Counted from the stretch's first letter, positions 13,979 through 21,302 are shown. The stretch is 32,048 nt of DNA from Candidatus Aquidulcis sp. (GCA_009919005.1 RGCW01000008.1:1-32048), one strand, 5' to 3'. The notes: a model not told the origin generated them from the sequence alone. Numbers and translations: made by a program.

Positions 13979-14302
13979 CTACTCGCCCTTGGCTTCGAGT
14001 TCGGCGAGGCGTTCACGCCAGATGTGCATCTCGCTTTCCTTGATGGGCTGGTTGTCGTGGAGGCAGATGCCCGTGGCTAACGCCCAGCGGACTGTGAGGG
14101 CATCCCTGTCACGCCACGCCTTGAAGCGGTCGTCGGGTGTGCCACGGAAGTTCGTCTCACGGACTTCTTTCCCAGTTCGGAATAACTCGATGGCGAGTAT
14201 CTGAACCTCGGGCTTCTGGTTCTCCCACCACGAGTGGAACTCGGGTTCGAGGTGCTGGCGGATGAACGCCATCGCTTCTTCAACTGTGTTAGTGATTTTC
14301 AT
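13979..14302 (-). CDS. Hypothetical protein, 107 residues
   Basis: ATG 14302 (MKITNTVEEAMAFIRQHLEP) follows GTAGCCCCACT; the longer ORF-track start crosses the promoter. The product is helical and charged with several Trp residues (FHSWWENQKPEVQ, FKAWRDRDALTVRWALATG). It is a single-gene leftward unit within a rightward block. Not recognised. Confidence 0.65.
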   Translation of the reverse strand: MKITNTVEEAMAFIRQHLEPEFHSWWENQKPEVQILAIELFRTGKEVRETNFRGTPDDRFKAWRDRDALTVRWALATGICLHDNQPIKESEMHIWRERLAELEAKGE

Positions 14303-14311
14303 AGTGGGGCT

Positions 14312-14340
14312 ACTGTGGTCAACCGCTTGGGTTTTTGCAA
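14312..14340 (-). promoter_or_regulatory. Leftward promoter of a divergent pair
   Basis: On the minus strand TTGCAA, 17 bases, CACAGT; the spacer contains perfect dyad CAAGCGGTTG. The A-rich stretch at about 14341-14370 lies upstream and could act as an UP element for both directions. Confidence 0.65.
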
Positions 14341-14371
14341 CCAGAAAAAATACTGGTGAAAAAAAAGATAG

Positions 14372-14399
14372 TTGACAACGCAACCGATTGTGTTAGTGT
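14372..14399 (+). promoter_or_regulatory. Rightward promoter of a divergent pair
   Basis: TTGACA, 16-17 bases, TAGTGT; the spacer contains perfect dyad CAACCGATTG. The A-rich stretch lies directly upstream. The leader to ATG 14420 is about 14 bases and contains CTATCACCCGCACT. Confidence 0.65.
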
Positions 14400-14419
14400 G
14401 TCAGTCTATCACCCGCACT

Positions 14420-14686
14420 ATGCACGACATCAACGCCATCAAGCAGTCCGCCAAGGACACGCTCGCCGACCGAGGCATCGACCCGTCCAGTAAGTCCGCT
14501 TACGAGGTTTGGTTCCGCCACTTCGACAGCGACATCAAGGACATCCTCGCTTACATCGAACAGCACGGCGACATCCTGCCGTGGCTCTACGACACGGCGG
14601 AAATCTACGCTGACCCCAGCACCAACTACGCCGAGCCGTCCGCTCGCCGTGTCGCTCGCAAACTCATCAAGCAGTTCGCTGGATAA
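14420..14686 (+). CDS. Hypothetical protein, 88 residues
   Basis: ATG 14420 (MHDINAIKQSAKDTLADRGI) is chosen because the earlier ORF-track start overlaps the promoter. The protein is mixed helical with aromatic residues (YEVWFRHFDSDIKD, LPWLYDTAEIYADP) and a basic end. No family recognised. Confidence 0.6.
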   Translation: MHDINAIKQSAKDTLADRGIDPSSKSAYEVWFRHFDSDIKDILAYIEQHGDILPWLYDTAEIYADPSTNYAEPSARRVARKLIKQFAG

Positions 14687-14694
14687 GCAACCGC

Positions 14695-14722
14695 TTGACA
14701 TTCTCCCAAACATACCCATAAC
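14695..14722 (+). promoter_or_regulatory. Promoter of the 14741 operon
   Basis: TTGACA, 16 bases, CATAAC. Here the perfect dyad CAACCGCTTG (14688-14697) overlaps the -35 box rather than the spacer. The leader is C/A-rich and without G apart from one base. Confidence 0.7.
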
Positions 14723-14740
14723 CAACCACGCACCACACCA

Positions 14741-14959
14741 ATGAACGCATACGAATACCACGCTTGGCTCGTCGCCAAACTCCGCTCCCAGATGGAGAAA
14801 GACCTCGCCGCCGCCGCTGACTGGGACAAGCAGGGTCGCTCCGACTACGCCGATGTCCGCCGTCGCTTCGCCGAAGAACTCAACACCGCTCTCGGCTATG
14901 TCGAGAACTGGAATGTCGAGTCCGCCAAGTATGACCAGAAGCACTCCCTCACCAAGTAA
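14741..14959 (+). CDS. Small helical protein, 72 residues
   Basis: ATG 14741 follows CACCACACCA. The sequence is charged helix with an Ala run (LRSQMEKDLAAAADWDKQ, then ADVRRRFAEELNTALG). First gene of the 14741-16346 operon. Function unknown. Confidence 0.6.
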   Translation: MNAYEYHAWLVAKLRSQMEKDLAAAADWDKQGRSDYADVRRRFAEELNTALGYVENWNVESAKYDQKHSLTK

Positions 14960-14971
14960 TCTCCCATCCCA

Positions 14972-15166
14972 ATGAAGACCCAATACATCAAACCCGCCGC
15001 CGTGAAGAAACTCATCAAGAGCCACGGCAAGCGAACCGCCGCAGAGTTCCTGCTCGCCCTCGACAACTATGTCGAGCGAGCCATCATCCGAGCCGCCAGC
15101 GAACACAACGGCGGGAAGAAGACTGTCGATGCCTCCGTCGCTGGTCACACGCTCGGCAACCGCTAA
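14972..15166 (+). CDS. Small histone-fold-like or DNA-binding protein, 64 residues
   Basis: The pattern AAVKKLIKSHGKRTAAEFLL, then NYVERAIIRAASEHNGGKKT and DASVAGH resembles short phage/bacterial proteins with a helix-long helix-helix layout ending in a K-K-T motif, similar in outline to DUF1931/histone-fold domains. The protein is basic. DNA compaction is an inference from this resemblance only. ATG 14972 follows CTCCCATCCCA. Confidence 0.55.
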   Translation: MKTQYIKPAAVKKLIKSHGKRTAAEFLLALDNYVERAIIRAASEHNGGKKTVDASVAGHTLGNR

Positions 15167-15188
15167 CCTCTCACCACACCACACACCA

Positions 15189-15587
15189 ATGCAAGACGAC
15201 TACACCCCCGTTCGCTACGACATCCACCACTCGTCGGGCGAAGCCACCCTCAACCACCACCCCGAAGGCAGGTTCGTCTGCTACACCGACTTCCTCGTCG
15301 CCAAGCAGAGCCGTGAGCATTGGAAGGGCAAGGTGGCTCGCTGGGAAGGCGAAGCCAAGAGCCAAGAGAATGTCATCCAGAACCTCGAACGCCTCCTCAA
15401 CGACGCTTACAAGGACACGGACAAAGCCCGAACCGAAATCGGTCGCCTCAATCTCGAAGTCCAGCGTCTGACCTCCATCATCGACCACAACACCAGCGAC
15501 GAAGGTCGTAACCTCAAACAAGTCACGGAGGAGAACATCCGCCTCCGCCAGATGCTGGCTGACATCAAAGCCATCGCCTCCCGATGA
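15189..15587 (+). CDS. Coiled-coil protein, 132 residues
   Basis: ATG 15189 follows CCACACACCA. A short N-terminal region with Tyr/His residues (GRFVCYTDFLVAKQSREHW) leads into a long coiled coil (QNLERLLNDAYKDTDKART, LNLEVQRLTSIID). It overlaps the next gene by the ATGA junction. It resembles the coiled-coil protein at 10414 in plan but not clearly in sequence. Confidence 0.6.
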   Translation: MQDDYTPVRYDIHHSSGEATLNHHPEGRFVCYTDFLVAKQSREHWKGKVARWEGEAKSQENVIQNLERLLNDAYKDTDKARTEIGRLNLEVQRLTSIIDHNTSDEGRNLKQVTEENIRLRQMLADIKAIASR

Positions 15588-15913
15588 GCGACAGCACTTA
15601 CGACCTCTGGCAAGTGGCTTACTGGCTGGACGAGCAGACCTCCCGCAAGGCGGGGGCGTGGAGCGAGGTAAAGCGGGTCAAGGTCAACAAGACCACCCAG
15701 CGTCTCCTCCTCGCCCAGTTGCCCATCCTGCGGGTCACCAAGGACGAGATGCCCGAGTTCCCCTGCCAAGACATCACGGGCGGGGCACCAGCCCAACGCT
15801 TCATCCTCCAAGTCGTCAAGGAGGAAGGGCTTGACCAAGACAAGGTCGTCGCCGAATACTACATCAACACCGAGGGCTACGAATACGCCCGATACGCCGC
15901 CCGTATCCAGTAA
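15584..15913 (+). CDS. Hypothetical protein, 109 residues
   Basis: ATG 15584 overlaps the upstream stop. The protein has aromatic-rich ends (YDLWQVAYWLDEQTSRK and YYINTEGYEYARYAARIQ) and a central alpha-beta part. No catalytic motif or family seen. Confidence 0.6.
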   Translation: MSDSTYDLWQVAYWLDEQTSRKAGAWSEVKRVKVNKTTQRLLLAQLPILRVTKDEMPEFPCQDITGGAPAQRFILQVVKEEGLDQDKVVAEYYINTEGYEYARYAARIQ

Positions 15914-15925
15914 TTCACTACCCCT

Positions 15926-16186
15926 ATGAAAATCCCGCCGACCCAACTCCGACTCGACGACTTCTTGCGGAAGGGCGTGAAGCAGGTGCAGACCATCACG
16001 ACGGACGGCTCCGTCCACTTCAACTTTGAATACGAACTCAAAGGGCACACGCACCGACTGGACTGGGTTGCGAGGCAGGAGGAAGTCCTCCTCGCCTCCT
16101 CCGACCCCAAGGAGTCCACAGCCCTCATCAAGCGTCTCCACGCCGATGTGACCGCTTGGTTCGACGAAGCCAACGCTTATGGGTAA
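15926..16186 (+). CDS. Hypothetical protein, 86 residues
   Basis: ATG 15926 is preceded by TACCCCT, a context shared with 9984 and 22451. A beta hairpin-like centre (SVHFNFEYELKGHTHRLDWV) is followed by a helical end. It overlaps the next small gene by 8 bases. Confidence 0.6.
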   Translation: MKIPPTQLRLDDFLRKGVKQVQTITTDGSVHFNFEYELKGHTHRLDWVARQEEVLLASSDPKESTALIKRLHADVTAWFDEANAYG

Positions 16187-16346
16187 GAACGCACGATACC
16201 GCAAACTCCGCTCCGAACTGGTAGCCACCGCCATCAAGGAGCCGAAGTGGGGAACCCTCACGCCGTCCGAGCAGAGGTCGCTCGTGGCTCGCACGCTACG
16301 CAAGGTCAAACGGGCTGACCAGCAGGGGCAGGGGAACAAGCCGTAA
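16179..16346 (+). CDS. Small basic protein, 55 residues (not in ORF track)
   Basis: From ATG 16179, inside the end of the previous gene, the frame reads MGKNARYRKLRSELVATAIK and ends at TAA 16344-16346. It is strongly basic (many Lys and Arg residues) with a helix-rich look. The overlap with the upstream stop fits the coupling used elsewhere. Function unknown. Confidence 0.6.
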   Translation: MGKNARYRKLRSELVATAIKEPKWGTLTPSEQRSLVARTLRKVKRADQQGQGNKP

Positions 16347-16353
16347 GGGGGAT

Positions 16354-16381
16354 GCGTAGATTAGCCCGACCCAATCTACGC
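16354..16381 (+). other. Perfect 9-bp hairpin in an intergenic region
   Basis: GCGTAGATT and AATCTACGC form a perfect stem around a 10-base loop, 7 bases after a stop codon. No U-tract follows; instead there is an ACGC-repeat stretch (about 16378-16410). The symmetric stem could end transcription of the operon in either direction or mark an RNA processing site. The rest of 16347-16446 shows no gene. Confidence 0.5.
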
Positions 16382-16446
16382 ACGCACGCACCCGCACGCA
16401 CTCACGCCCGAGCGTAGGCGTATGGGGTGGACAATGCCCAACGGCT

Positions 16447-16983
16447 ATGGAGAAGCGTGCTGAAACTGGAACAGGGGGTATCCCTCGGAGGGCGTTCAAT
16501 AACCCTCGGGCTATGGAGTCGCTTGGCTCGTCTAATCTGGCGAACTCGTTCGACCTACCTCGTGGAGTCGCATCGTCTTTGCAACGAGAGGTCTACCGAA
16601 ATGCTGGCGGTGACCCCGCTGTCCTAACCAAGATTGATGCCGACAACCGAGCAATCAGCAGAACTGCTCGTATTATGCGTGGTCAGTTGAAGGACGCTAC
16701 CGCATCTCGAAATAGTGCGAACAAAGCGGAAAACCAGCGTCAGATAGACAACGCCCGTAGGAACTACTCCGACATCGTCCAGCGGACGAACCAACTGAAC
16801 AACGACCTTGTGTCGAACATCGTCCGTCTTACTGCCTACGCCAACGCAAACCCAGCCCAAGCCGCCCCCGTCACCGCTCTGGCTAACAAACTTAAAGCCG
16901 ACTACGACGCTAACAACCGACGCATTGGCTCCCTTCGTGCTGGGTTCCTTCGGGCTACTGGTCGTGACCCTGCCTCTGCTTAA
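16447..16983 (+). CDS. Tagged protein A, 178 residues
   Basis: The protein begins with a tag shared with the next gene: AETGTGGIPRR followed by AFNNPRAMESLGSSNL and NSF. After it come a polar segment, a long Asn/Gln/Arg-rich helical part (NRAISRTARIMRGQLKDATA) and a basic end. Codon choice is less C-ending than in the flanking genes, with several T- and A-ending codons. No domain recognised. A virion or injected protein with a processing or targeting tag is one idea; only the shared tag is directly seen. Confidence 0.65.
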   Translation: MEKRAETGTGGIPRRAFNNPRAMESLGSSNLANSFDLPRGVASSLQREVYRNAGGDPAVLTKIDADNRAISRTARIMRGQLKDATASRNSANKAENQRQIDNARRNYSDIVQRTNQLNNDLVSNIVRLTAYANANPAQAAPVTALANKLKADYDANNRRIGSLRAGFLRATGRDPASA

Positions 16984-16994
16984 ATCCTACACTT

Positions 16995-17459
16995 ATGCTG
17001 AAACACGCCGAGACTGGCACGGGCGGTATTCCCCGTCGTGCCTTCAATAATCCGAGGGCGATGGAGTCTTTGGGTTCCAGTAACCTATCGAACTCGTTCG
17101 CCCTTGGCGACACCTCGCCATCGGCTCGGCTTGGGGGTAGGGAACTACCCGCATTGAACACGAGGGGTTTCGTCCAAGGCAAGGAGCGTCTCAACGCCGT
17201 GAAGCGTGAGATGCAGAAGGACATCCGTGCCATCCAGAAGGCGTTGCCTACGCTCGACCCAGATAGCATCGGGTCGAAGACCCTACGCTCCCGAGAGGTC
17301 ACCCTTCGTCAAGAGGTCGAAGTCCTCAATCGGCAAGTGAGGCAGGGAGGTTACTTGAACACGCCAGCCGCCAACCGCCAAGCCAACCCCAACGGCAACT
17401 TCTATGTCCCGAAGGAGTATGCTGACAGGGCTGGCATCAATACGACCCGCTCGTTCTGA
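16995..17459 (+). CDS. Tagged protein B, 154 residues
   Basis: The N-terminus repeats the tag of protein A almost exactly (AETGTGGIPRR, AFNNPRAMESLGSSNL, NSF), while the DNA differs at many synonymous sites. The rest is unrelated: a Ser/Arg/Leu linker, a coiled-coil stretch (KERLNAVKREMQKDIRAIQK) and a Asn/Gly/Pro-rich end. ATG 16995 follows CCTACACTT. The pair is isolated between a hairpin and a convergent leftward operon. Confidence 0.65.
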   Translation: MLKHAETGTGGIPRRAFNNPRAMESLGSSNLSNSFALGDTSPSARLGGRELPALNTRGFVQGKERLNAVKREMQKDIRAIQKALPTLDPDSIGSKTLRSREVTLRQEVEVLNRQVRQGGYLNTPAANRQANPNGNFYVPKEYADRAGINTTRSF

Positions 17460-17467
17460 CGGGCTGA

Positions 17468-17698
17468 TTAAGCCCTCTGGCTGGGCTTACGAAGCCCTCC
17501 CCAGTTCGGGTCACGGCGAAGGGTCACCCCGAGGTAAGAAGCCGCCATACGGACGCTTCTGGGGTCAATGGCGTGCAGTCTGGCTATCTCCCTTGCCGTG
17601 AGGCGGGAGGTGCCATCGCTATCCAGCGAGGCGAGGACGGCGTTGCGGACTACGAGGTAGCCAACATAGCGACGCTTGGGTTTGGTGTCGGTGTTCAT
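17468..17698 (-). CDS. Small helix-turn-helix protein, 76 residues
   Basis: ATG 17698 overlaps the stop of the upstream gene (ATGA on the minus strand). After a basic N-terminus, LTAREIARLHAIDPRSVRMA followed by a second helix is a helix-turn-helix pattern; the end is basic. It is the last gene of the leftward 18941-17468 operon and may regulate it. Confidence 0.6.
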   Translation of the reverse strand: MNTDTKPKRRYVGYLVVRNAVLASLDSDGTSRLTAREIARLHAIDPRSVRMAASYLGVTLRRDPNWGGLRKPSQRA

Positions 17699-18012
17699 TT
17701 GGTGGTGCGAAGGGCGAGGAGGGCGAGGAGGAAGCCACGGACTTCCGTGATGGAGACGAACTGGACGACGGACATCTCTGGCTCATCGTCCTTGACGGGC
17801 TTCTTGAAGATGACCCGCCACTTGGCGGAACCCTCCCTGCGGTCGCACCAAGTGAAGGTGTCGGACACGGAGACGGCTGGCTCGCCTTCCTTGCGGGTGG
17901 TGTTGTAGTGGTAGACGAGGTTGATGAGGTCGGACTTCTTGGTGACCTCTTGGCTCATCTGGGTGAGCGACATCTTGGCGATGTCTTCTGGGCTGTGGGT
18001 GTCGGAGGGCAT
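17695..18012 (-). CDS. Hypothetical protein, 105 residues
   Basis: ATG 18012 lies 9 bases after the upstream gene's stop. An N-terminal helical part (IAKMSLTQMSQEVTKKSDLI) is followed by a beta-rich centre (VSVSDTFTWCDRREGSAKWR) and a hydrophobic C-terminal helix. No family recognised. Confidence 0.6.
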   Translation of the reverse strand: MPSDTHSPEDIAKMSLTQMSQEVTKKSDLINLVYHYNTTRKEGEPAVSVSDTFTWCDRREGSAKWRVIFKKPVKDDEPEMSVVQFVSITEVRGFLLALLALRTTK

Positions 18013-18021
18013 AGATTTGGA

Positions 18022-18267
18022 TTACGGGAACTTACCCGAGGTGAGGCACATAATGTATGTGTCCTTGAACTTGTGACGCTGGTCGTGGGAAGCGTCGTCG
18101 TAGTCCTTGTAAAGACCACGGCACTCGCCGCCGAGGATGTCGAAGATGCCGTAGTTCTTCACGCCGTCGGAGACGGGCGAGAGGACGGCACGGATTTTGC
18201 CAGCGACGGGCTTGTAAGTCTGCCAGATGCAGTAGCCGTCTTGGGTGTCGATGATGGGATTGCTCAT
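18022..18267 (-). CDS. Hypothetical protein, 81 residues
   Basis: ATG 18267 (MSNPIIDTQDGYCIWQTYKP) is 4 bases past the upstream stop; the longer ORF-track start reads the upstream gene in another frame. Several aromatic and Asp residues with a beta-like pattern, three Cys residues. Not recognised. Confidence 0.6.
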   Translation of the reverse strand: MSNPIIDTQDGYCIWQTYKPVAGKIRAVLSPVSDGVKNYGIFDILGGECRGLYKDYDDASHDQRHKFKDTYIMCLTSGKFP

Positions 18268-18271
18268 TGGC

Positions 18272-18550
18272 TTACTTGGCGATGTAGAGGGTGGCGACTC
18301 GGTCGGTGTTGCCCGAGCGGGACAGGTCGATTTCGTAGATGTCGTATGCACCCGCTTCCTGTGCGTCCACGGGATACTTGCCCGAGGCGAACTTTTTGAG
18401 GTAGCGTTCGATACGCTTGGCGTTGGACTCGATGAGTCCCAACTCGTCGGACGGGTAGATGTATTCGCCTCCGCATCCGCAACGGCAACAGGCACCCTTG
18501 CCGATGTAGAGTTTCTTGACCTGCTCGATGGTGAATGAGTATTCGCTCAT
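18272..18550 (-). CDS. Small Cys-rich protein, 92 residues
   Basis: ATG 18550 (MSEYSFTIEQVKKLYIGKGA) follows CCACCACCACT. The motif CCRCGCGGEYIYPSD near residue 21 holds four cysteines and may bind a metal. The rest is alpha-beta with a basic centre. Third from the end of the leftward operon. Function unknown. Confidence 0.62.
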   Translation of the reverse strand: MSEYSFTIEQVKKLYIGKGACCRCGCGGEYIYPSDELGLIESNAKRIERYLKKFASGKYPVDAQEAGAYDIYEIDLSRSGNTDRVATLYIAK

Positions 18551-18569
18551 AGTGGTGGTGGATTGTGGA

Positions 18570-18941
18570 TTAGAACTCGCCCTTGCGGAAGGCATCGGAC
18601 TCATCGCACTCGTGCTGATGGTCACGCTCCTCGCAGGTCTGGAAGTCGGGGGTGGCACGCAGGGCGTTGACCACACAGGCGGTCATCTTTTCAGACCAGA
18701 AGAACTTGCGGTTCGCCCACAGACCCTGCGACATACGCCACTCGTTGTGGCTATCGACGGACTTCATCTTGACGGCGAAGGCGGACAGCACCTTCCAGCC
18801 CGAACGGGCGGCGAGGCGTTCCAAGTCCTCGGGGGAGCGTTTGATGCTCTCGACCCGCTGGCGTTCCGTGCGGGAGAACAGACGGCGGGAGGTTTCCAGC
18901 AGGTCGGGGCGGCGGGGGTCGAACTCGATTTCGGAGTGCAT
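18570..18941 (-). CDS. Hypothetical protein, 123 residues
   Basis: ATG 18941 (MHSEIEFDPRRPDLLETSRR) follows ACACCAATCAATACT and a promoter. The product is strongly charged and helical, with a Trp-containing centre (HNEWRMSQGLWANRKFFW) and an acidic, His/Cys-containing end (CEERDHQHECDESD). It is the first gene of the leftward operon. No family recognised. Confidence 0.62.
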   Translation of the reverse strand: MHSEIEFDPRRPDLLETSRRLFSRTERQRVESIKRSPEDLERLAARSGWKVLSAFAVKMKSVDSHNEWRMSQGLWANRKFFWSEKMTACVVNALRATPDFQTCEERDHQHECDESDAFRKGEF

Positions 18942-18962
18942 AGTATTGATTGGTGTATGAGC

Positions 18963-18991
18963 AAGGTAGCCCAAGCCCTTGGGAATAGCAA
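18963..18991 (-). promoter_or_regulatory. Promoter of the 18941-17468 operon
   Basis: On the minus strand TTGCTA, 17 bases, TACCTT; the spacer contains CAAGGGCTTG, a perfect CAA-N4-TTG dyad. It lies between the recombination-operon terminator and ATG 18941. Confidence 0.6.
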
Positions 18992-19043
18992 GCACAAAAG
19001 TGAAGAAATCTTTCTGGGCAGGAAACCCAATAAAGACGGGCAC

Positions 19044-19074
19044 AAAAAAGGGGTGAGGCACTCGCCCCACCCCC
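19044..19074 (-). terminator. Intrinsic terminator of the recombination operon
   Basis: On the minus strand GGGGTG...CACCCC closes a hairpin and runs into TTTTTT. It is downstream of the DUF669-like gene (stop near 19120) and upstream of the next leftward promoter, so it insulates the two operons. Confidence 0.75.
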
Positions 19075-19097
19075 GTGGTCAGTCACCACTACACCAA

Positions 19098-19113
19098 CCC
19101 GCCTTGCGGCGGG
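19098..19113 (-). other. 3' hairpin with GCAA tetraloop
   Basis: On the minus strand CCCGCC-GCAA-GGCGGG, beginning 6 bases after the DUF669-like stop codon. A true terminator follows further on, so this hairpin is extra. The same stem recurs at 30669. Confidence 0.6.
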
Positions 19114-19119
19114 AAAGGG

Positions 19120-19536
19120 TTAGAAGGGCTGGTCAGCCGACGGCTTCACGAACTTGCTGACTCGCAGGACGGACTTCTGCTCGCCGTCCTTGCCCGTGTA
19201 AGACTCGGACTTCAAGGAGATGCCGACTCGCATCCCGACGAAGGAGCGGACGAAGTTGAAGAACTCGCCCGACTTGGAGAAGTCGAACTCGGCTCCGTTC
19301 GGCACCTTCATACCGCTGGCGATGATGAGTTGGTTCAGTCGCCAGTAGACAGTATCCTTGTTGAGAAGGTCGTCACGGCACGAGCGGTTCTTGTCGTCCT
19401 TGAACACGATGACCGCCTTCTCGACTCCGTTGGAGGTGAGGGCACGCTCGACCGAGTCGATGACGACTGTGTAGTCGCCTTCATCGGTGAAACGCTCGGG
19501 GCGGTCGCTGGCATTGAGGTCTACTTTGAACTTCAT
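19120..19536 (-). CDS. DUF669-like / single-strand-binding-like recombination partner
   Basis: The 138-residue protein starts MKFKVDLNASDRPERFTDEG, then GDYTVVIDSVERALTSNG, KAVIVFKDDKN and later GMRVGISLKSESYTGKDGEQ and LRVSKFV: the strand pattern of DUF669 and related phage OB-like proteins. These commonly accompany exonuclease-annealase pairs and are thought to help handle single-stranded DNA. It is the last gene of the operon with the exonuclease and RecT. ATG 19536 is preceded by an ACCAA-repeat leader. Confidence 0.75.
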   Translation of the reverse strand: MKFKVDLNASDRPERFTDEGDYTVVIDSVERALTSNGVEKAVIVFKDDKNRSCRDDLLNKDTVYWRLNQLIIASGMKVPNGAEFDFSKSGEFFNFVRSFVGMRVGISLKSESYTGKDGEQKSVLRVSKFVKPSADQPF

Positions 19537-19545
19537 TGGTGTATC

Positions 19546-19570
19546 TTGGTTTGGTTTGGTTTGGTTTGGG
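19546..19570. repeat. Short tandem TTGGT repeat in a leader
   Basis: Four copies of TTGGT plus TTGGG on the plus strand (ACCAA on the transcribed strand), located just upstream of ATG 19536. It reads as a G-free, unstructured mRNA leader between the exonuclease and DUF669-like genes. Repeat number could vary by slippage. Confidence 0.7.
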
Positions 19571-19581
19571 TTTGCGGGAGA

Positions 19582-20475
19582 TTAGTTAATCCACGGCGGG
19601 ATGGACAGGGAGTTCACGCCACGCTGGTATGCTGGGAACTCGTTCCGTGCGATGCAATCAGAGAGTGTCTCCATCAGACGCTGGCGGATTGCAAACGCTT
19701 TTTCAAGCGATTGGGCATCCAGTTCGTAGAGAGCCACGGAGTGAGGCGGAGCCGACTCCACGGCGACGAAGATGAACCGCTCGATGGGAAGCCCCATCTT
19801 GCGACAGATGGCGATGTAGTGGGCGGCTTGCATCCAGTAGCCATACGACATAAAACTCTTGCCGAACCCTTCGGCGGAAGCGTCCTGTGTCGTCTTCAAG
19901 TCTACGATTGTGGTGCCGTCCATCGTGATGAGGTCGCAACGACCCTTACAGGCGATTTCGAGTCCCTTGACTGTCTCGTTGCAGACGATGGACATCTCCG
20001 CCTTGGCTGACGGGTGGGTCAGAAGCGGAATGACATCGGCGTGATTGCGGACAGCGGAAGCCATCGCTCGGGACAGGGCATCCTGCTCCGCCGTGATGAT
20101 GGCACGACCCGTGGCTTGGGCGTTGAAGTCGTCCCACCACTTGATGGCGGCGAGGGTATCCTCGGACGGCTTCTTGGCGTTACGCTGGACGCTGGTGGGC
20201 TTCTTGGGTGCGTCCTCGGGGATGACTGTGATTTCGTCCTGCCACTTGTGCGGCTCGAACACCAGCGTGTGCGTGGCGGTGCCCAAGTCCATCGAGGCGG
20301 AAGCGGGTTCCGACTCGCTGTTGAGCCAATGCCAGAAGTGGGCTGGGGATTTGCGGAGCATCATTAGACCCGTCTTGGTCAAGCCCAAGACACGATGGTA
20401 GTCTTCCGCTTGCAGGTTGTCATACACCCCCTGCTGGACGGCAGGAGCGTCCTGCTTGCCTCCTGTGATGCTCAC
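19582..20475 (-). CDS. RecE-like PD-(D/E)XK exonuclease
   Basis: The 297-residue product has the features of the RecE/Cas4-type nuclease fold: H69 in GTATHTL, E160, D181 in GRCDLIT, the core TIVDLKTTQDAS (D192, K194) and a QxxxY-type motif in MQAAHYI. It would resect double-stranded ends to leave single strands for the RecT-like annealase encoded just upstream, with which it shares an ATGA overlap. Length is typical for phage versions lacking the long RecE N-terminal part. Confidence 0.88.
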   Translation of the reverse strand: MSITGGKQDAPAVQQGVYDNLQAEDYHRVLGLTKTGLMMLRKSPAHFWHWLNSESEPASASMDLGTATHTLVFEPHKWQDEITVIPEDAPKKPTSVQRNAKKPSEDTLAAIKWWDDFNAQATGRAIITAEQDALSRAMASAVRNHADVIPLLTHPSAKAEMSIVCNETVKGLEIACKGRCDLITMDGTTIVDLKTTQDASAEGFGKSFMSYGYWMQAAHYIAICRKMGLPIERFIFVAVESAPPHSVALYELDAQSLEKAFAIRQRLMETLSDCIARNEFPAYQRGVNSLSIPPWIN

Positions 20476-21302
20476 AGGGACTCCTTTCGGATGCCTTCGA
20501 GGATGGTCACAATCTTCGAGGGGTTGGCGAGGATACGCTGGGCTGTCATCGCATCGAGGTCACGATAAGTCTGCCCAGCACGGAGGAAGGACTTGCTCAC
20601 GAGATACTCGGAAGCGGTCGGCTCATACTTGGCGAGAAGGTCGTCCAGACGGCTGGCTACGGCACCTGCGGGGTCAGCCACGCTCACCACCTGCTCCACG
20701 GGGGAGGAGGGCAGTTGCTTGGCGACGGGCAGGGGCTTGTCCTGCGAGGAGAAGTCGGACACCTCCTCGGGCGTGTAGATGCCAGAGACGATTTGCGGAG
20801 CGAGGAGGCGGACACCTTCGCTGATGCAACGGGCGGTCAGCATCTGGCGAGGGAACTTACGCCAGTTGTCCTTCAACCCGCTCTTGCCCATAGCGACTCC
20901 GTTCGCCTTCATCTCATCGACTGTGCATCCGATTTCGACCTCGGAGTCGGAGTGGATGAACACCGCCTTGACCTCCTTGTCGTTTCGGACGAGCCACTTG
21001 ACCTTGCCACCCGTGGTGAGGAAGCGACCGAGCATAGCGTCGGCACGCATCGAGAGTTTGCCCTCGATGATGTGGTAAGTCTTGGCGAGTTCGAGCGGTG
21101 CCTTGCCTTCGGCGAGACAGGTCATAGCGAGAACCATTCCCTGCTCGGGCTTCACGCATCCGAACATACCGCTACCCCAAATCATTTCGCCCATCACTTG
21201 GATGGCTTGGATGGGGTCGGTGATTTTGTTGTAGATGGCGTTGGAGCCAGCGATGGCGTTCGACTCGCTGATGTCGATGATTTCGTTTTTCGGTTCGGAC
21301 AT
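20472..21302 (-). CDS. RecT-family single-strand annealing protein
   Basis: The 276-residue sequence shows GKAPLELAKTYHIIEGKLSM, the pattern around residue 67-90 of RecT relatives, then VKWLVRNDKEVKAVF, NWRKFPRQMLTARCISEGVR and GIYTPEEVSD. These are characteristic RecT-family blocks. The C-terminal part is a linker plus helical tail. It overlaps the exonuclease gene and should anneal complementary strands in phage recombination. Confidence 0.88.
   Translation of the reverse strand: MSEPKNEIIDISESNAIAGSNAIYNKITDPIQAIQVMGEMIWGSGMFGCVKPEQGMVLAMTCLAEGKAPLELAKTYHIIEGKLSMRADAMLGRFLTTGGKVKWLVRNDKEVKAVFIHSDSEVEIGCTVDEMKANGVAMGKSGLKDNWRKFPRQMLTARCISEGVRLLAPQIVSGIYTPEEVSDFSSQDKPLPVAKQLPSSPVEQVVSVADPAGAVASRLDDLLAKYEPTASEYLVSKSFLRAGQTYRDLDAMTAQRILANPSKIVTILEGIRKESL

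Noticed and set aside
15407-16339. 310-residue minus-strand ORF
   Set aside because: It is antisense to three coupled rightward genes with good start contexts; its own start lacks the local context.
17461-17475. GGGCT...AGCCC as a terminator between convergent genes
   Set aside because: The stem is only 5 bp and no T-run follows in either direction.
19546-19570. TTGGT repeats as a CRISPR or iteron array
   Set aside because: The unit is only 5 bases with no spacers, and it sits in a short leader between genes.
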